A stretch of 64,000 nt of DNA from Gammaproteobacteria bacterium (GTDB lineage: Bacteria > Pseudomonadota > Gammaproteobacteria > Xanthomonadales > SZUA-36), in assembly GCA_021772935.1 (NCBI GenBank), contig JAJFLA010000049.1:186001-250000 (forward strand), read 5' to 3'. The position numbers were made by a program, and so were the translations under genes. The notes beneath the pieces were generated by a model, which made no database searches, had not been told where the DNA came from, and worked only from the letters and a program-made list of their open reading frames with translations. How positions within the stretch are numbered: the first letter of the stretch is position 1; each line of letters begins with the position of its first letter. Shown piece after piece: positions 1-9,282 of the stretch.

Positions 1-315
1 CAGGGCTTGTACCATTTCTTCGCGACTGCAGCCCAGGGTTTCTGCTGCACTGTACAAATATAATCCGTGCCCACCTTCATCCTGGATTTTAGCTAGTAAG
101 ACGACTTTGCGATAGAGTGTGGGCGCGCGGGTAATCCAGTTGCCTTCAGGCTGCATACCGATGACTTCGGAGTGGGCATGTTGGGACATCTGTCTGAGTA
201 CGGTTTTTCGAAAGGCATCAGGCATCCAGTCTTTTGGCTCGATGCGTTGGTCATTGGCAACTTTTTCTTCAAAATTGTCCAGTTGGAGATCCGTTTGTGC
301 GGTGTTTTCAGTCAT
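1..315 (-). CDS. paaA: PaaA, phenylacetyl-CoA epoxidase catalytic subunit (N-terminal part)
   Basis: Only the first 105 codons are in the window; the gene continues past the left edge. The protein starts [12 protein letters not shown] and contains the family's conserved stretches [32 protein letters not shown] and [18 protein letters not shown]. The last one carries the ExxH-type ligands of the di-iron carboxylate site. PaaA is the oxygenase subunit of the PaaABCE complex, which epoxidises the ring of phenylacetyl-CoA in the cytoplasm. An AAGG sequence lies about 14 bases before the ATG. The rest of paaABCDE is expected to the left. An inverted repeat just upstream is shared with the paaG/paaY promoter region. 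Confidence 0.95.
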   Translation of the reverse strand, partial: MTENTAQTDLQLDNFEEKVANDQRIEPKDWMPDAFRKTVLRQMSQHAHSEVIGMQPEGNWITRAPTLYRKVVLLAKIQDEGGHGLYLYSAAETLGCSREEMVQAL

Positions 316-355
316 TTGGCTTAGCAGAACCTTGGAGTGGGTCACAAATTTTGAT

Positions 356-394
356 TGATACAAATATAGAAGCAAAGAATTTTTAATTGTATCA
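356..394. promoter_or_regulatory. Inverted repeat upstream of paaA, likely operator
   Basis: TGATACAA (356-363) and TTGTATCA (387-394) form a perfect 8-bp inverted repeat 40-80 bases upstream of the paaA start. The half-sites are offset by 31 bp, about three helical turns. The same GATACA/TGTATC pair with the same 31-bp offset lies between paaG and paaY, so a shared regulator of the phenylacetate genes is inferred. No PaaX- or PaaR-type regulator is encoded in the window, so its identity is unknown. Confidence 0.5.
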
Positions 395-496
395 CTTCAG
401 GTGTGTGCTTGTTAACTATCAAAGTTTCTTTAGGAAAGAGTAACCTGGGGTGTGTGCGCAGTTTGCCTGGTTTAACCTTGGTCGTAGGTGACGAAA

Positions 497-3094
497 CTAT
501 TCTTCTTGTGGCAACCACTTGGCAATGGTTGAGAACAGATTGTCTGGGTTAACTGGCTTGGCAACAAAGTCGTTCATTCCGGCCTCCAGACAGGCTTGTC
601 GATCTTCGGTGAAAACATTCGCAGTCATTGCCAGGATGGGCAGATCATTTTGACTGGCTGAAGAATCCGTCAAGGTACGAATCAAACGAGTTGCTTCCAG
701 ACCATCCATCACTGGCATCTGGACATCCATCAGGATAAGGTCATAGGTGGTGGATTGAACCATGGTAAGAGCCTGCTGGCCATTTTCTGCTGTATCGGTC
801 ACTAAGTCCTTACTGTTCAATAAAGCTAATGCGACTTCACGGTTGATCAGATTGTCTTCGACCAACAGTATACGAGAGCCAGCATGACTGGAACGAAGTT
901 GCACCTCTGAGGAAGTATCATCGTTTTGCGAGCCATCGCTGAGCCCCAGCAGGGCCGTAAACCAAAAAGTGCTACCTTTACCCAGTTCACTTTCGGCGCC
1001 CACTTCACCACCCATCAGTTGAGCCAGGTGACTGGTGATAGAGAGACCCAGGCCGGTGCCACCGTGTCGACGTGTGGTCGACACATCCGCCTGCTCAAAG
1101 GGATCAAAAAGACGGAACAGCTGGTCAGGTTCGATGCCCATACCTGTGTCCTGAACTTCGAATCGTAACAGAACCTCATCAGTGAACTTGGCCAGTGTTT
1201 TTGCTCGCAGAAAAATTGTTCCCTCGTCAGTAAACTTGACAGCATTACTGGCAAAGTTAAGCAAGGATTGGCGCAGACGAGTCAAGTCTCCACGAAGCCA
1301 GCTGGGCACTTCGCTTGTATCTACTTCAAAACCCAGACCTTTGGCCACTGCCTGCTCTTTCAGCAGATCCTGTACATGATCGAATAAAGAATCCAGATGA
1401 AAATCTGATTGTTCAAGCAGTAGCTTACCCGCCTCGATTTTGGAAATGTCCAGAATGTCGTTGATGATGGCCAACAGATGTCCGGCTGAGGCATCAATTT
1501 TGGTAAGCTTTTCTACTTGTTCCGGGCTGGGTTCGGCTCGTTGTAACAGGTGTGTCAGTCCTATAATTGCGTTCATGGGTGTACGTATTTCATGACTCAT
1601 ATTGGCCAGAAATGAGCTCTTCGCCTGGTTGGCGGTTTCTGCCCGTTTTCTTGCTTCGGCTAATTGCGCGGTTCTTTCCTCCACCAGTGTTTCAAGGTTA
1701 TGGCGGTGGTCGTCCAGTTCCTTGGCGAGTTGTTTTTTCTGCGTGATATCCTCATTGATCGCCACATAATGGGTGATTTCGTTGTCGGGATTATGAATAG
1801 GGGTGATACTTGCTCGCTCGATGTATTCGCTACCATCCTTACGTTTATTATGGAACTCACCACGCCAGGATTTGTTGTAGTTCAGTGCTTTCCACAAAGA
1901 GAGGTAGGTTTCCGACGGTGTCTTGCCCGATTGTAGTATTTGTGGGTTCTTGCCTAATAATTCTTCCAGTTGATAACCGGTGGCGTTCAAAAAGGCCTCG
2001 TTGACGTATTCAATTTCGGCATCGACATTGGTTATGACAATGCTCTGCGGACTTTGCTCAACCACTTGAGCCAGTTTGCGTAACTCATCCTCCATCTGTC
2101 GGCGCCCGCTGATATTCTGGCTGACACTTAATATCAATGCCACATTGCCGGCACCATCACGAATAGGAACAAGACTGGATGACATGATGTACCCTTCCAG
2201 TGCTCCAGAACCCCCAAACTCAAATTGTGAACTGTTGCCGGAGTTTGCCTGAAGCAACAATTCATAAACACGTTGTCGATCTTTGTTGTTGACCGCTGCC
2301 AGGTAAGATTGACCGACAATCTCATCCTCGTGATTAAGTTGGAGCATATCCAGACCAGCCTGGTTTATGGAAATTATTTTTCCAGACAAGTCGATTTCGT
2401 GAATACACATCGGTACATTCTCAACCAGACTACGGTAACGGGATTCACTTTGTTGCAGATTGTGTTCTGCTTGCTTGCCTTGCGTAATATCGGTGATAGT
2501 GAACGGAATGCTAAGAAAGCCCTCGTCTGTTTCAGGAATGGCGATTGAAATGATGGTTCTTATCTCGTCACCGGCGAGACTGCGAAAAGCAAGTTCGGAT
2601 TGAAAGCCTCTCTTTTTCTCCCAAATCGCACACAACTCATCGACAAACACAGCATCAGCACCTGGTCCCATAGTTTTATCCAGGTTTTTGAACAATTCAT
2701 CTTCGCTGTCAGCTCCAAATAACTTAAGAGTTGCATTATTTACATGGTTGATTCTTATCTTCGTAAGCAATTCCATGGCAACTTGCGGGTCGGTCATCAG
2801 GTGTTTGCGAAGATCTTTAATGCCAGCCATACGAAGCTTATTCAGCTCATATTGGACCAGTGACATGTCAACATTCCAGACAGAGAGTTGGGAGTTCTCA
2901 AACAGTGCCTTGAAACGCTCTTCATTCCCTTGAAGTGCTCTTTCTGCCAGGATGCGTTCATCGACCTCAGCGGCGAGGTTGTGATTTGCCGTTTTGATCT
3001 GTGTTTTTTGTTTTCGGGTGGTCTGGGCAAAATACCCCGCCAGGGCGAGTGAGGCTGCGATGACGAAGCTGAGAACAAGTATGGTCAAATCCAT
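497..3094 (-). CDS. Hybrid sensor histidine kinase with PAS domains and receiver
   Basis: Membrane-anchored two-component kinase of 865 aa. One hydrophobic segment spans about residues 5-22, followed by a coiled linker. Three PAS-like regions follow (about 57-215, 221-340 and 345-470), two of them ending in typical PAC stretches ([17 protein letters not shown]). The HisKA H-box is SHEIRTPMN with the phosphorylated His at about 501. The catalytic ATPase has N (FASNAVKF), G1 (DTGMGIEPD), F (LFDPFEQAD) and G2 (HGGTGLGLS) boxes. The C-terminal receiver has Asp at about 790 in [11 protein letters not shown]. No Hpt domain or separate response regulator is adjacent. It sits between paaJ and paaA on the same strand, but a 564-base gap separates it from paaJ, so a role in sensing aromatics is only suggested by position. 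Confidence 0.93.
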   Translation of the reverse strand: MDLTILVLSFVIAASLALAGYFAQTTRKQKTQIKTANHNLAAEVDERILAERALQGNEERFKALFENSQLSVWNVDMSLVQYELNKLRMAGIKDLRKHLMTDPQVAMELLTKIRINHVNNATLKLFGADSEDELFKNLDKTMGPGADAVFVDELCAIWEKKRGFQSELAFRSLAGDEIRTIISIAIPETDEGFLSIPFTITDITQGKQAEHNLQQSESRYRSLVENVPMCIHEIDLSGKIISINQAGLDMLQLNHEDEIVGQSYLAAVNNKDRQRVYELLLQANSGNSSQFEFGGSGALEGYIMSSSLVPIRDGAGNVALILSVSQNISGRRQMEDELRKLAQVVEQSPQSIVITNVDAEIEYVNEAFLNATGYQLEELLGKNPQILQSGKTPSETYLSLWKALNYNKSWRGEFHNKRKDGSEYIERASITPIHNPDNEITHYVAINEDITQKKQLAKELDDHRHNLETLVEERTAQLAEARKRAETANQAKSSFLANMSHEIRTPMNAIIGLTHLLQRAEPSPEQVEKLTKIDASAGHLLAIINDILDISKIEAGKLLLEQSDFHLDSLFDHVQDLLKEQAVAKGLGFEVDTSEVPSWLRGDLTRLRQSLLNFASNAVKFTDEGTIFLRAKTLAKFTDEVLLRFEVQDTGMGIEPDQLFRLFDPFEQADVSTTRRHGGTGLGLSITSHLAQLMGGEVGAESELGKGSTFWFTALLGLSDGSQNDDTSSEVQLRSSHAGSRILLVEDNLINREVALALLNSKDLVTDTAENGQQALTMVQSTTYDLILMDVQMPVMDGLEATRLIRTLTDSSASQNDLPILAMTANVFTEDRQACLEAGMNDFVAKPVNPDNLFSTIAKWLPQEE

Positions 3095-3658
3095 AACAAG
3101 TACGCTCTCAAAGGTAGCCTCAGAAACAAGTTGTGGCTGTAAGAAATCGGTTTTTTTGCTGCAAGAATAATCGAATCCCAGCTCAAGACACGGGTTGATA
3201 TGTACCCTTTGGGCAGGGCAGGGCCTTTACGGCATAGTGATACTTTGTCGCCAAATAAGCTGGGCGTAACTATCCCTGATAAAATTTTTGTTTGCAGCCT
3301 CACTTCCATTCGAAACCGTGATTACCCCTTTTGTAATGCTCATAGCACAAATACCCTTGGCTTAGGTGTTGTCCTATTCCTAAAACACCAAGAGCACCCC
3401 CAACGTTACCCTGATTATTTTTATATATCATCCGCACCCATTTATTTTGGTGTGGTTCTCAAATTCAGGTCGAATAATATCATCGCCAACCTGCGGAAAA
3501 CACCGATCAGCGTATATGGTCTGCGGCAATAATTCAACGGCTGTTAGCCGCTCCGCTCAAGTACCAGTCGTGCCAAGCAGGTTTATGCTGAATTAAGTAT
3601 GACAGACTGCTGGTGCATTCCTTTACTGGTATTAATTTCCAGCCGCTACGAGAGCCAC
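3095..3658. other. Intergenic region between paaJ and the sensor kinase
   Basis: No convincing gene was found. The short open frames on both strands lack recognisable protein features and ribosome-binding sites. A small hairpin (CGGCT-GTT-AGCCG, near 3538) lies downstream of paaJ but has no T-run. The promoter of the kinase presumably lies in the right half of the gap as read on the minus strand, but no strong box was identified. Confidence 0.5.
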
Positions 3659-4864
3659 CTATGCTCGCTCGATGATGATGGCGATACCCTGACCAACACC
3701 AATACACATGGTACACAGTGCGTAGCGGCCACCTGTGCGATGCAATTGGTATAAGGCTGTCGTAAGTAATCTGGCACCACTCATACCAAGAGGGTGACCG
3801 AGTGCAATGGCCCCGCCGTTTGGATTAACCCTTTCGCTGTCATCCGGCAGACCGAGCAGACGCAGGCAGGCCAATGACTGGGCTGCGAAAGCTTCATTAA
3901 GCTCGATGACGTCCATCTGTTCCAGGCTCAGGCCAGCCAACTTGAGTGCTTTTTTGCTCGCAGCCACCGGACCGATACCCATGATACGGGGTGCGACACC
4001 GGCAGTGGCCATTGCAAGCACACGAGCCTTGGGTTGTAGACTATATTGTTCGACCGCATCGTCGGATGCCAGCAACAACGCACAGGCACCATCGTTGATA
4101 CCACTTGCGTTGCCGGCGGTAACCGTGCCGTTTTCGCGAAATGGCGTGGGTAGCTTTGCCATGCCCTCCAGCGTGCTGCCAGCACGAGGGTGTTCGTCCC
4201 TATCAAATATCAATGCTTCCTGTTTGCGCCGCGGGACGCTGACAGGGATGATTTCCTCGGTAAAAATACCTGCTTGTTGGGCTCGTTCTGTTTTCAACTG
4301 ACTGGTGAGAGCAAACCTGTCCTGGTCATCACGAGCAATACTGAATTCTTCCGCGACGTTTTCAGCCGTTTCCGGCATGGAATCTACGCCATACTGGGCC
4401 TTCATCTGTCGATTGACAAAGCGCCAGCCCATGGTGGTGTCATAAATATGTGCGGAACGGCTGAAGGCCGCACCTGCTTTGGGCATCACAAAGGGTGCGC
4501 GACTCATAGATTCCACACCACCGGCAATAAGCAGTTGTGCCTCACCGGTACGAATCGTCCTCGCTGCACTGCCGACCGCATCCATACCGGAACCACATAA
4601 GCGGTTCAATGTGACGGCAGGAACGGTATTTGGCAGGCCCGCCAGCAAACCGCTCATGCGAGCGACATTGCGGTTGTCTTCACCTGCCTGATTGGCGCAG
4701 CCGTAGTAAAGGTCGTCGAGTCCGGACCAATCCACATTCGGATTTCTGTCCATCAAGGCTTTGATTGGAATGGCACCCAGGTCATCTGCACGGATAGTGG
4801 ACAAGCTACCACCGTAGCGGCCGATGGGGGTTCTGATGGCGTCACACAGGTAGGCGTTATTCAT
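3659..4864 (-). CDS. paaJ: PaaJ-type 3-oxoadipyl-CoA/3-oxo-5,6-dehydrosuberyl-CoA thiolase
   Basis: 401 aa, the usual length for thiolase II enzymes. The nucleophile Cys90 is in NRLCGSGMDAV, His357 is in GGAIALGHPLGMSGAR, and the acid/base Cys387 is in CTMCIGVGQG. The N-terminus NAYLCDAIRTPIGRYGG is typical of PcaF/PaaJ. The enzyme cleaves the CoA thioesters at the end of phenylacetate (or beta-ketoadipate) breakdown to acetyl-CoA plus succinyl-CoA or the C6 intermediate. It overlaps paaI by 8 bases, so it is translationally coupled in a paaG-paaI-paaJ unit. The neighbours favour PaaJ over PcaF. Confidence 0.93.
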   Translation of the reverse strand: MNNAYLCDAIRTPIGRYGGSLSTIRADDLGAIPIKALMDRNPNVDWSGLDDLYYGCANQAGEDNRNVARMSGLLAGLPNTVPAVTLNRLCGSGMDAVGSAARTIRTGEAQLLIAGGVESMSRAPFVMPKAGAAFSRSAHIYDTTMGWRFVNRQMKAQYGVDSMPETAENVAEEFSIARDDQDRFALTSQLKTERAQQAGIFTEEIIPVSVPRRKQEALIFDRDEHPRAGSTLEGMAKLPTPFRENGTVTAGNASGINDGACALLLASDDAVEQYSLQPKARVLAMATAGVAPRIMGIGPVAASKKALKLAGLSLEQMDVIELNEAFAAQSLACLRLLGLPDDSERVNPNGGAIALGHPLGMSGARLLTTALYQLHRTGGRYALCTMCIGVGQGIAIIIERA

Positions 4865-5327
4865 TGTCTTTTGTTAATCCTTCCAAATCAGCATGGGTTA
4901 TCAACGGCTGTCCGCGGTTGGAGGATCTGCCGTGAAAAACAGCGATGGTTTTGTCATCCTGGTTGACAACCGAGACCACGTAACTACCGGTGTTGCGGGT
5001 ACGGTCCATTTCGGTTGCGCGAGCGGTTAAGTGGTCACCTTTGAGGGCTGGTCGTAGGTATTCAATATGGCAGCCCATGGCATACGCCACCATGTTGTGT
5101 GAATTACAGGCGAGCGCAAAGGCAGAATCCGCCAGCGTAAATATCAGCCCGCCATGGCAAATATCGAAACCGTTAACCATATCAGCACGGATTTCCATGG
5201 CCGCTGTCGCATGTCCGGGGGTGACCTCTACGATTTCTATGCCAAGTGCTGCCGAGGCACTGTCATGGCTGAATAATGCTTTGCCGCACAGTTTAGCAAG
5301 CGTTGATTTGTCCAGTGCCTCAAGCAC
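4857..5327 (-). CDS. paaI: PaaI hotdog-fold thioesterase
   Basis: 156 aa hotdog thioesterase. The signature CHGGLIFTLADSAFALACNS contains the catalytic Asp region of PaaI, which hydrolyses ring-hydroxylated phenylacetyl-CoA and protects the pathway from dead-end CoA thioesters. The start is read as GTG at 5327, which overlaps the paaG stop codon by 8 bases. The 3' end overlaps the paaJ start by 8 bases. This tight packing supports one transcript paaG-paaI-paaJ. Confidence 0.93.
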   Translation of the reverse strand: MLEALDKSTLAKLCGKALFSHDSASAALGIEIVEVTPGHATAAMEIRADMVNGFDICHGGLIFTLADSAFALACNSHNMVAYAMGCHIEYLRPALKGDHLTARATEMDRTRNTGSYVVSVVNQDDKTIAVFHGRSSNRGQPLITHADLEGLTKDNE

Positions 5328-6111
5328 CGCTAAATACCGGCGGTCGTTTTTCCATAAAGGCCGCTACGCCTTCGCGATAGTCCTCGCTCTGGCCAAGCTC
5401 CTGCATGGCTTCTTGTTCCAGCCCTGTTTGTTCAAAGAGAGTGTTGGTGCTGGACTCATTCAATAGTTTTTTGATTCGACCAAGTGCACGGGTGGGTTGA
5501 GTCGCAAAATATCGGGCCATTTTTTGAGCCTCTTCCCGCAATGAATCATCATCGATACATTTCCATATCAAGCCCCACTCCTCTGCGGTTTCAGCAGCCA
5601 AGCGATCACCGAGAAGAGCCAGCCCCTTGGCACGTGCGAGCCCGACCGCACGAGGCAGGTTCCAGGTGCCGCCCGAATCCGGGATCAGACCAATTTTACA
5701 AAACACCTGGATAAAACTGGCCGAACGTGCGGCCAGTACAATGTCGCAGGCTAGCGCAAGACTCGAGCCGGCACCCGCCGCCACACCATTGACCGCACAG
5801 ATCACGGGTTTGGGCAAGGTCATAATGCTGCGTATCAGTGGGTTGTAGTTTTTTTCTACCGATTCACCGAGATCAGGTGCGCCGCCATCGGTTGTCACGG
5901 CCCGATCACCAAGATCCTGTCCAGCACAAAAACCTCGGCCTGCACCGGTAATGACCAGACAGCGGATGTTTGTGTCATTGATGACCTGTTGCATGATTTC
6001 ACGAACTTCGGTATGCATTTCATGGGTGAAGCTGTTGAGCGCTTTGGGGCGGTTAAGCGTCAGTGTGGCTACACCCTCGTTGATATCGAATTCAATGGTT
6101 TTGAAGCCCAT
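5320..6111 (-). CDS. paaG: PaaG, 2-(1,2-epoxy-1,2-dihydrophenyl)acetyl-CoA isomerase
   Basis: 263 aa crotonase-fold enzyme. LNRPKALNSF, TGAGRGFCAGQDLGDR and the oxyanion-hole stretch CAVNGVAAGAG are present, and PDSGGTWNLPR matches the active-site loop of E. coli PaaG. The protein isomerises the ring epoxide to the oxepin-CoA that PaaZ opens. The start at 6111 (MGFKTIEFDIN) was chosen over an upstream in-frame start because homologues begin here. It is divergent from paaY. The intergenic region carries an inverted repeat like the one before paaA. Confidence 0.93.
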   Translation of the reverse strand: MGFKTIEFDINEGVATLTLNRPKALNSFTHEMHTEVREIMQQVINDTNIRCLVITGAGRGFCAGQDLGDRAVTTDGGAPDLGESVEKNYNPLIRSIMTLPKPVICAVNGVAAGAGSSLALACDIVLAARSASFIQVFCKIGLIPDSGGTWNLPRAVGLARAKGLALLGDRLAAETAEEWGLIWKCIDDDSLREEAQKMARYFATQPTRALGRIKKLLNESSTNTLFEQTGLEQEAMQELGQSEDYREGVAAFMEKRPPVFSGA

Positions 6112-6141
6112 GTTGTTTGTTCCCTGTGGTATCCAGCGAGA

Positions 6142-6180
6142 GGATACAAAATGAAACAATAAATAGATAGTTGTGTATCA
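6142..6180. promoter_or_regulatory. Inverted repeat between paaG and paaY, likely operator
   Basis: GGATACAA (6142-6149) and TTGTGTATCA (6171-6180) contain GATACA and TGTATC cores offset by 31 bp, exactly as upstream of paaA. It lies in the 104-bp divergent paaG/paaY promoter region. A further GTATCC/GGATAC pair at 6129-6147 overlaps the left half. A common transcription factor for both paa promoters is inferred. Confidence 0.5.
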
Positions 6181-6215
6181 TGCCTTTTCTTCAGCGTTTG
6201 AAGGAGTACTGGCAT

Positions 6216-6803
6216 ATGCCTGTTTACAGTCTTGAAGGAATTACACCGGTGGTGCATCCGGATGCATACGTACATGAAACAGCCGTTTTGATCGGTGATG
6301 TCATTATTGCGGCAGACTGTTACATTGGTCCCAATGCTTCACTCAGAGGGGATTTTGGCCGTATCATTGTTGAGCGGGGTGCCAATGTGCAGGATACCTG
6401 CGTGATGCATACCTTTCCGGGTAAAGACTGCATTGTTGAGCAAGGTGGTCATATTGGTCATGGTGCGGTATTGCATGGCTGTCGCATCGGGGTCAACGCC
6501 ATGGTCGGCATGAAAGCGGTAGTGATGGATGATGCCATCATCGGTGAATCTTCCATTGTCGGTGCGACAGCGTTTGTAGCTTCAAAATTTGAATCACCAC
6601 CGCGTAGCCTGGTGATCGGTGTTCCGGCAAAGGTCAAGCGTGAGCTTTCAGAGCAGGAAATCGAGTGGAAGACCCGTGGCACACGTGAGTACCAGCAACT
6701 GGTTGGGCGTTGCCACGCGTCATTGCTCAGGACCGAGGCATTGACCGAACAGGAGGCTGATCGGGGCAGGGTGGAAGTGGGTGAATATGAATTCAAGCCG
6801 TAA
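6216..6803 (+). CDS. paaY: PaaY, hexapeptide-repeat thioesterase of phenylacetate metabolism
   Basis: 195 aa left-handed beta-helix protein of the gamma-carbonic-anhydrase-like family. Hexapeptide turns run from about residue 12 to 145 ([63 protein letters not shown]). The metal-binding His residues sit in VMHTF and [11 protein letters not shown]. PaaY hydrolyses 2-hydroxycyclohepta-1,4,6-triene-1-carboxyl-CoA, a by-product of the epoxide/oxepin pathway. The start at 6216 follows AAGGAG with 9-base spacing and gives the family N-terminus [13 protein letters not shown]. Confidence 0.93.
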   Translation: MPVYSLEGITPVVHPDAYVHETAVLIGDVIIAADCYIGPNASLRGDFGRIIVERGANVQDTCVMHTFPGKDCIVEQGGHIGHGAVLHGCRIGVNAMVGMKAVVMDDAIIGESSIVGATAFVASKFESPPRSLVIGVPAKVKRELSEQEIEWKTRGTREYQQLVGRCHASLLRTEALTEQEADRGRVEVGEYEFKP

Positions 6804-6811
6804 CTTAGGCT

Positions 6812-6888
6812 AGGAGCCTCTCGGGCTTGACCGATCGTAACGAAGGAGCTGTTTGCCGAGTAAATTATGTTAAATCCGACAGGCTCCT
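6812..6888. repeat. Small element with imperfect terminal inverted repeats
   Basis: AGGAGCCT at 6812 and AGGCTCCT at 6881 form a perfect 8-bp inverted repeat about 70 bases apart. The similarity continues inwards: AGGAGCCTCTCGGGCTT reads against AGGAGCCTGTCGGATTT from the other end. Size and end structure resemble a MITE or an extragenic palindrome. No second copy was seen in the window and no clear target duplication, so mobility is unproven. It lies between paaY and the M48 protease gene. Confidence 0.4.
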
Positions 6889-6944
6889 GGGTCGCAGTTT
6901 ACGTGATGACTTCTTATAATTGATATTTTCGTAGGAGAGAACGC

Positions 6945-8513
6945 ATGCGTCGAATATTGATCATCCTATTCAGTCTTTCGTTTTCGCTCGCTGGTTGCGG
7001 CATCAACCCAGTCACTGGCGAACGGGCGTTTGTACTTCCTAATCTTGATGAAAACTGGGAGCGCGGTGTAGGTCAGAAAATGTATGCCCCAATGCGTCAG
7101 TCTCAAGGCGGTGATTACAAACTGGATCCGGTACTCACCGAGTACGTAGAGAGCGTGGGGGATCGCCTGGCTGCTCAAGCCAGCCGTGACCTGCCCTACG
7201 AATTTCACGTTCTTAATGATTCGGTGCCCAATGCCTGGGCGCTACCCGGTGGCAAAATCGTCGTGAACCGGGGGCTTTTGACTGAATTAAGCTCAGAGGC
7301 GGAACTGGCCGCAGTATTGGGTCATGAAATTGTGCATGCCGATGCGGCCCACGGTGCGCGGCAACAGTCCAAAGGCTTGCTCACCCAGGTGGGAATGATG
7401 GCGGCCATGATTTACGGCAGCAGCAAAGCCAAAACTGAAGCAGGCCAACAAATAGCTGTGATGGTGCCACAGCTGGGGGCACAACTCATTACCACCAAGT
7501 ATGGACGTGACGCTGAACGAGAATCTGACCTCTACGGTATGCGTTATATGTCTGCTGCAGGCTACAATCCCCAAGGCGCCGTGGAACTGCAGGAAACCTT
7601 CGTCAAGTTATCTGAAGGACGTCGTACCGACTGGCTTTCAGGGTTGTTTGCCTCACATCCCGCATCTGCAGAGCGGGTCGCCAACAATCGCGCTACCGCA
7701 GAAACTTTGCCGAAAGGAGGTGAATTTGGACGGGATATTTTCATGCGTAAAACCGCACATCTACGGGAAAAGAAACCGGCATACTCAGCTTATGAAAAAG
7801 CGCGTCAGGCACTGGCCGAAGACAAAATCAAGGAAGCACGCACACTGGTAGCCCAGGCTATCAGGCTGGAGCCGCGGGAAGCACTGTTCTATGCCTTGTC
7901 TGGTGATATTTTTGCGCATAACGATAAGGAACGACGAGCTGAACGTGCTTACAGCAACGCACTGCAACGCGATGATAGTTTTTTCTACCATCACCTTCGC
8001 CGTGGTCAGGTTCGGTACGAGCTGGAGAATTTTACTGCGGCCCGCATCGATCTGCAGCGCAGCCTGGAATTATTGCCTACCGAACAAGCCAATTTCCTAC
8101 TCGGTAATCTGGATCAACGAGCGGGCGATATGGCATCGGCGATCAAACACTATCAAGGCGCATCCCAATCGAATTCATTGCTCAGCAAGCGTGCCCAAAA
8201 AGAAGTGGTGCTGCTGGAGCTGCCTGGTAATCCTGGCAAGTACATTCAGACCAAGGCAGCGTGGGAACAAAATGGTACGGTGAGTGCAGCGGTGCGGAAT
8301 AATTCACCGCTTACGGTGAATAATATCAGGCTGAAAGTGGAGTATTTCGATGCCAACAATCAACTGCGTCAATTTTCACTGAATGTTCGTGAGTCGCTGG
8401 GTCCGGGGAAGTGGACCGCAATACCTACAAAAATCCGTGACATCCCTGCTGCCAGTGAATTGGCCAGACGTGTCCGGGTGACGGTGATGGGTGCGAAAGT
8501 GGTAGAAAAGTAA
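6945..8513 (+). CDS. M48 metalloprotease lipoprotein with TPR domain (BepA/YfgC-like)
   Basis: 522 aa. The lipoprotein signal ends at LAGC (Cys about 18), so the mature protein is probably tethered in the periplasm. The M48 zinc motif HEIVH is at about 127-131, with a distal Glu in AERESDLYG (about 191). TPR-like helices fill about 290-415 (EARTLVAQAIRLEPREALFYAL and following). A C-terminal beta-rich segment of about 90 aa follows. By family, it acts in outer-membrane protein assembly quality control, degrading stalled substrates at the BAM complex. The C-terminal extension makes it longer than E. coli BepA (about 490 aa), so one-to-one equivalence is not certain. Confidence 0.88.
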   Translation: MRRILIILFSLSFSLAGCGINPVTGERAFVLPNLDENWERGVGQKMYAPMRQSQGGDYKLDPVLTEYVESVGDRLAAQASRDLPYEFHVLNDSVPNAWALPGGKIVVNRGLLTELSSEAELAAVLGHEIVHADAAHGARQQSKGLLTQVGMMAAMIYGSSKAKTEAGQQIAVMVPQLGAQLITTKYGRDAERESDLYGMRYMSAAGYNPQGAVELQETFVKLSEGRRTDWLSGLFASHPASAERVANNRATAETLPKGGEFGRDIFMRKTAHLREKKPAYSAYEKARQALAEDKIKEARTLVAQAIRLEPREALFYALSGDIFAHNDKERRAERAYSNALQRDDSFFYHHLRRGQVRYELENFTAARIDLQRSLELLPTEQANFLLGNLDQRAGDMASAIKHYQGASQSNSLLSKRAQKEVVLLELPGNPGKYIQTKAAWEQNGTVSAAVRNNSPLTVNNIRLKVEYFDANNQLRQFSLNVRESLGPGKWTAIPTKIRDIPAASELARRVRVTVMGAKVVEK

Positions 8514-8626
8514 GTATGGTGCCTGCGCATTAAAACCTGGCAGACACACCCGGCAGCTAATCAACAGTCGGTTATTTGCACTTTTCGCTGGGACTGAATA
8601 ATTTAGCCCATACAAAGGAGTTCAAC

Positions 8627-8842
8627 ATGGCAAGAAATTCGACAGCCACCATGAAAATTATTGGTGTCGCACTACTGGTTGTTGGTTTAGGGCTCGGCTA
8701 CTGGGGATATCAAATTTCTGGTTCTATTGCCTCGCAATTATCCGAAACAGTGACGGGTTCGCCGAGTGACAAAGTTATGTCGCTTTACATTGGTGGTGCT
8801 GCCAGTTTTGTTGTTGCTTTATTACTGCTCTTTAAAAAATAG
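8627..8842 (+). CDS. Small membrane protein, DUF3185 family
   Basis: 71 aa with two hydrophobic helices (about 10-27 and 47-68) joined by a short polar loop containing SQLSETVTG, the conserved stretch of DUF3185 proteins. The start at 8627 has AAAGGAG six to seven bases upstream; a longer in-frame start lacks this. Function is unknown. Such proteins often sit near envelope-stress genes. It is followed after 15 bases by another small glycine-rich membrane protein, so the two are probably co-transcribed. Confidence 0.82.
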   Translation: MARNSTATMKIIGVALLVVGLGLGYWGYQISGSIASQLSETVTGSPSDKVMSLYIGGAASFVVALLLLFKK

Positions 8843-8857
8843 TATTGGAGATACCTT

Positions 8858-9109
8858 TTGGGCACAAATAGCTTAATTTTAACTTTGGTAATTGGCGCAT
8901 TAGCTGGCTGGCTTGCTGGCAATATAATGAAAGGAAAAGGATTTGGCGTCATTGGCAATATAGTCGTGGGCATCATTGGAGCAGCGTTGGGCGGTTTTAT
9001 ATTTGGCTTACTCGGCGTGACAGCTGGTGGACTAATAGGCTCTCTAATAACGGCGACTGTCGGCGCAGTTATTCTCCTGTATATCGTTAGTATTGTTAAG
9101 AAGACTTGA
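8858..9109 (+). CDS. GlsB/YeaQ/YmgE family small membrane protein
   Basis: 83 aa, almost entirely hydrophobic. The Gly/Ala-rich helices include GALAGWLAGNIMKGKGFGVIGNIVVGIIGAALGGFIFGLLG, the hallmark of the transglycosylase-associated (YeaQ/YmgE) family. Despite the family name no enzymatic role is established; members are linked to general stress. The start is TTG at 8858, preceded by TTGGAG with 7-base spacing. No ATG in this frame gives the family N-terminus. Confidence 0.85.
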   Translation: MGTNSLILTLVIGALAGWLAGNIMKGKGFGVIGNIVVGIIGAALGGFIFGLLGVTAGGLIGSLITATVGAVILLYIVSIVKKT

Positions 9110-9215
9110 ATCTTGGGGAGGATCATAGCCTCTCTGCGAGATATTAAGCGTACAGTTGCAAGACGCATTGTATAGCTGTAGCTCTTAGCAAGCAGTTCAA
9201 CACCACAAATGTACG

Positions 9216-9246
9216 CTTACGGCCTCGTCCTACGAGGGCCTGTAAG
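9216..9246. terminator. Hairpin between convergent glsB-like gene and paaZ
   Basis: CTTAC-GGCCTCG (9216-9227) pairs with CGAGGGCC-TGTAAG (9233-9246) around a 5-base loop with small bulges. It lies between two convergent genes and could end transcription from both sides. There is no long T-run, so intrinsic termination is uncertain. Confidence 0.35.
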
Positions 9247-9282
9247 CCAGCGGGGGATAGACTTATTCAGAGGCTCCCTGGA

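Noticed and set aside
3200-3532. 110-aa plus-strand open frame between paaJ and the sensor kinase
   Set aside because: No ribosome-binding site, no recognisable domain, and composition unlike neighbouring proteins.
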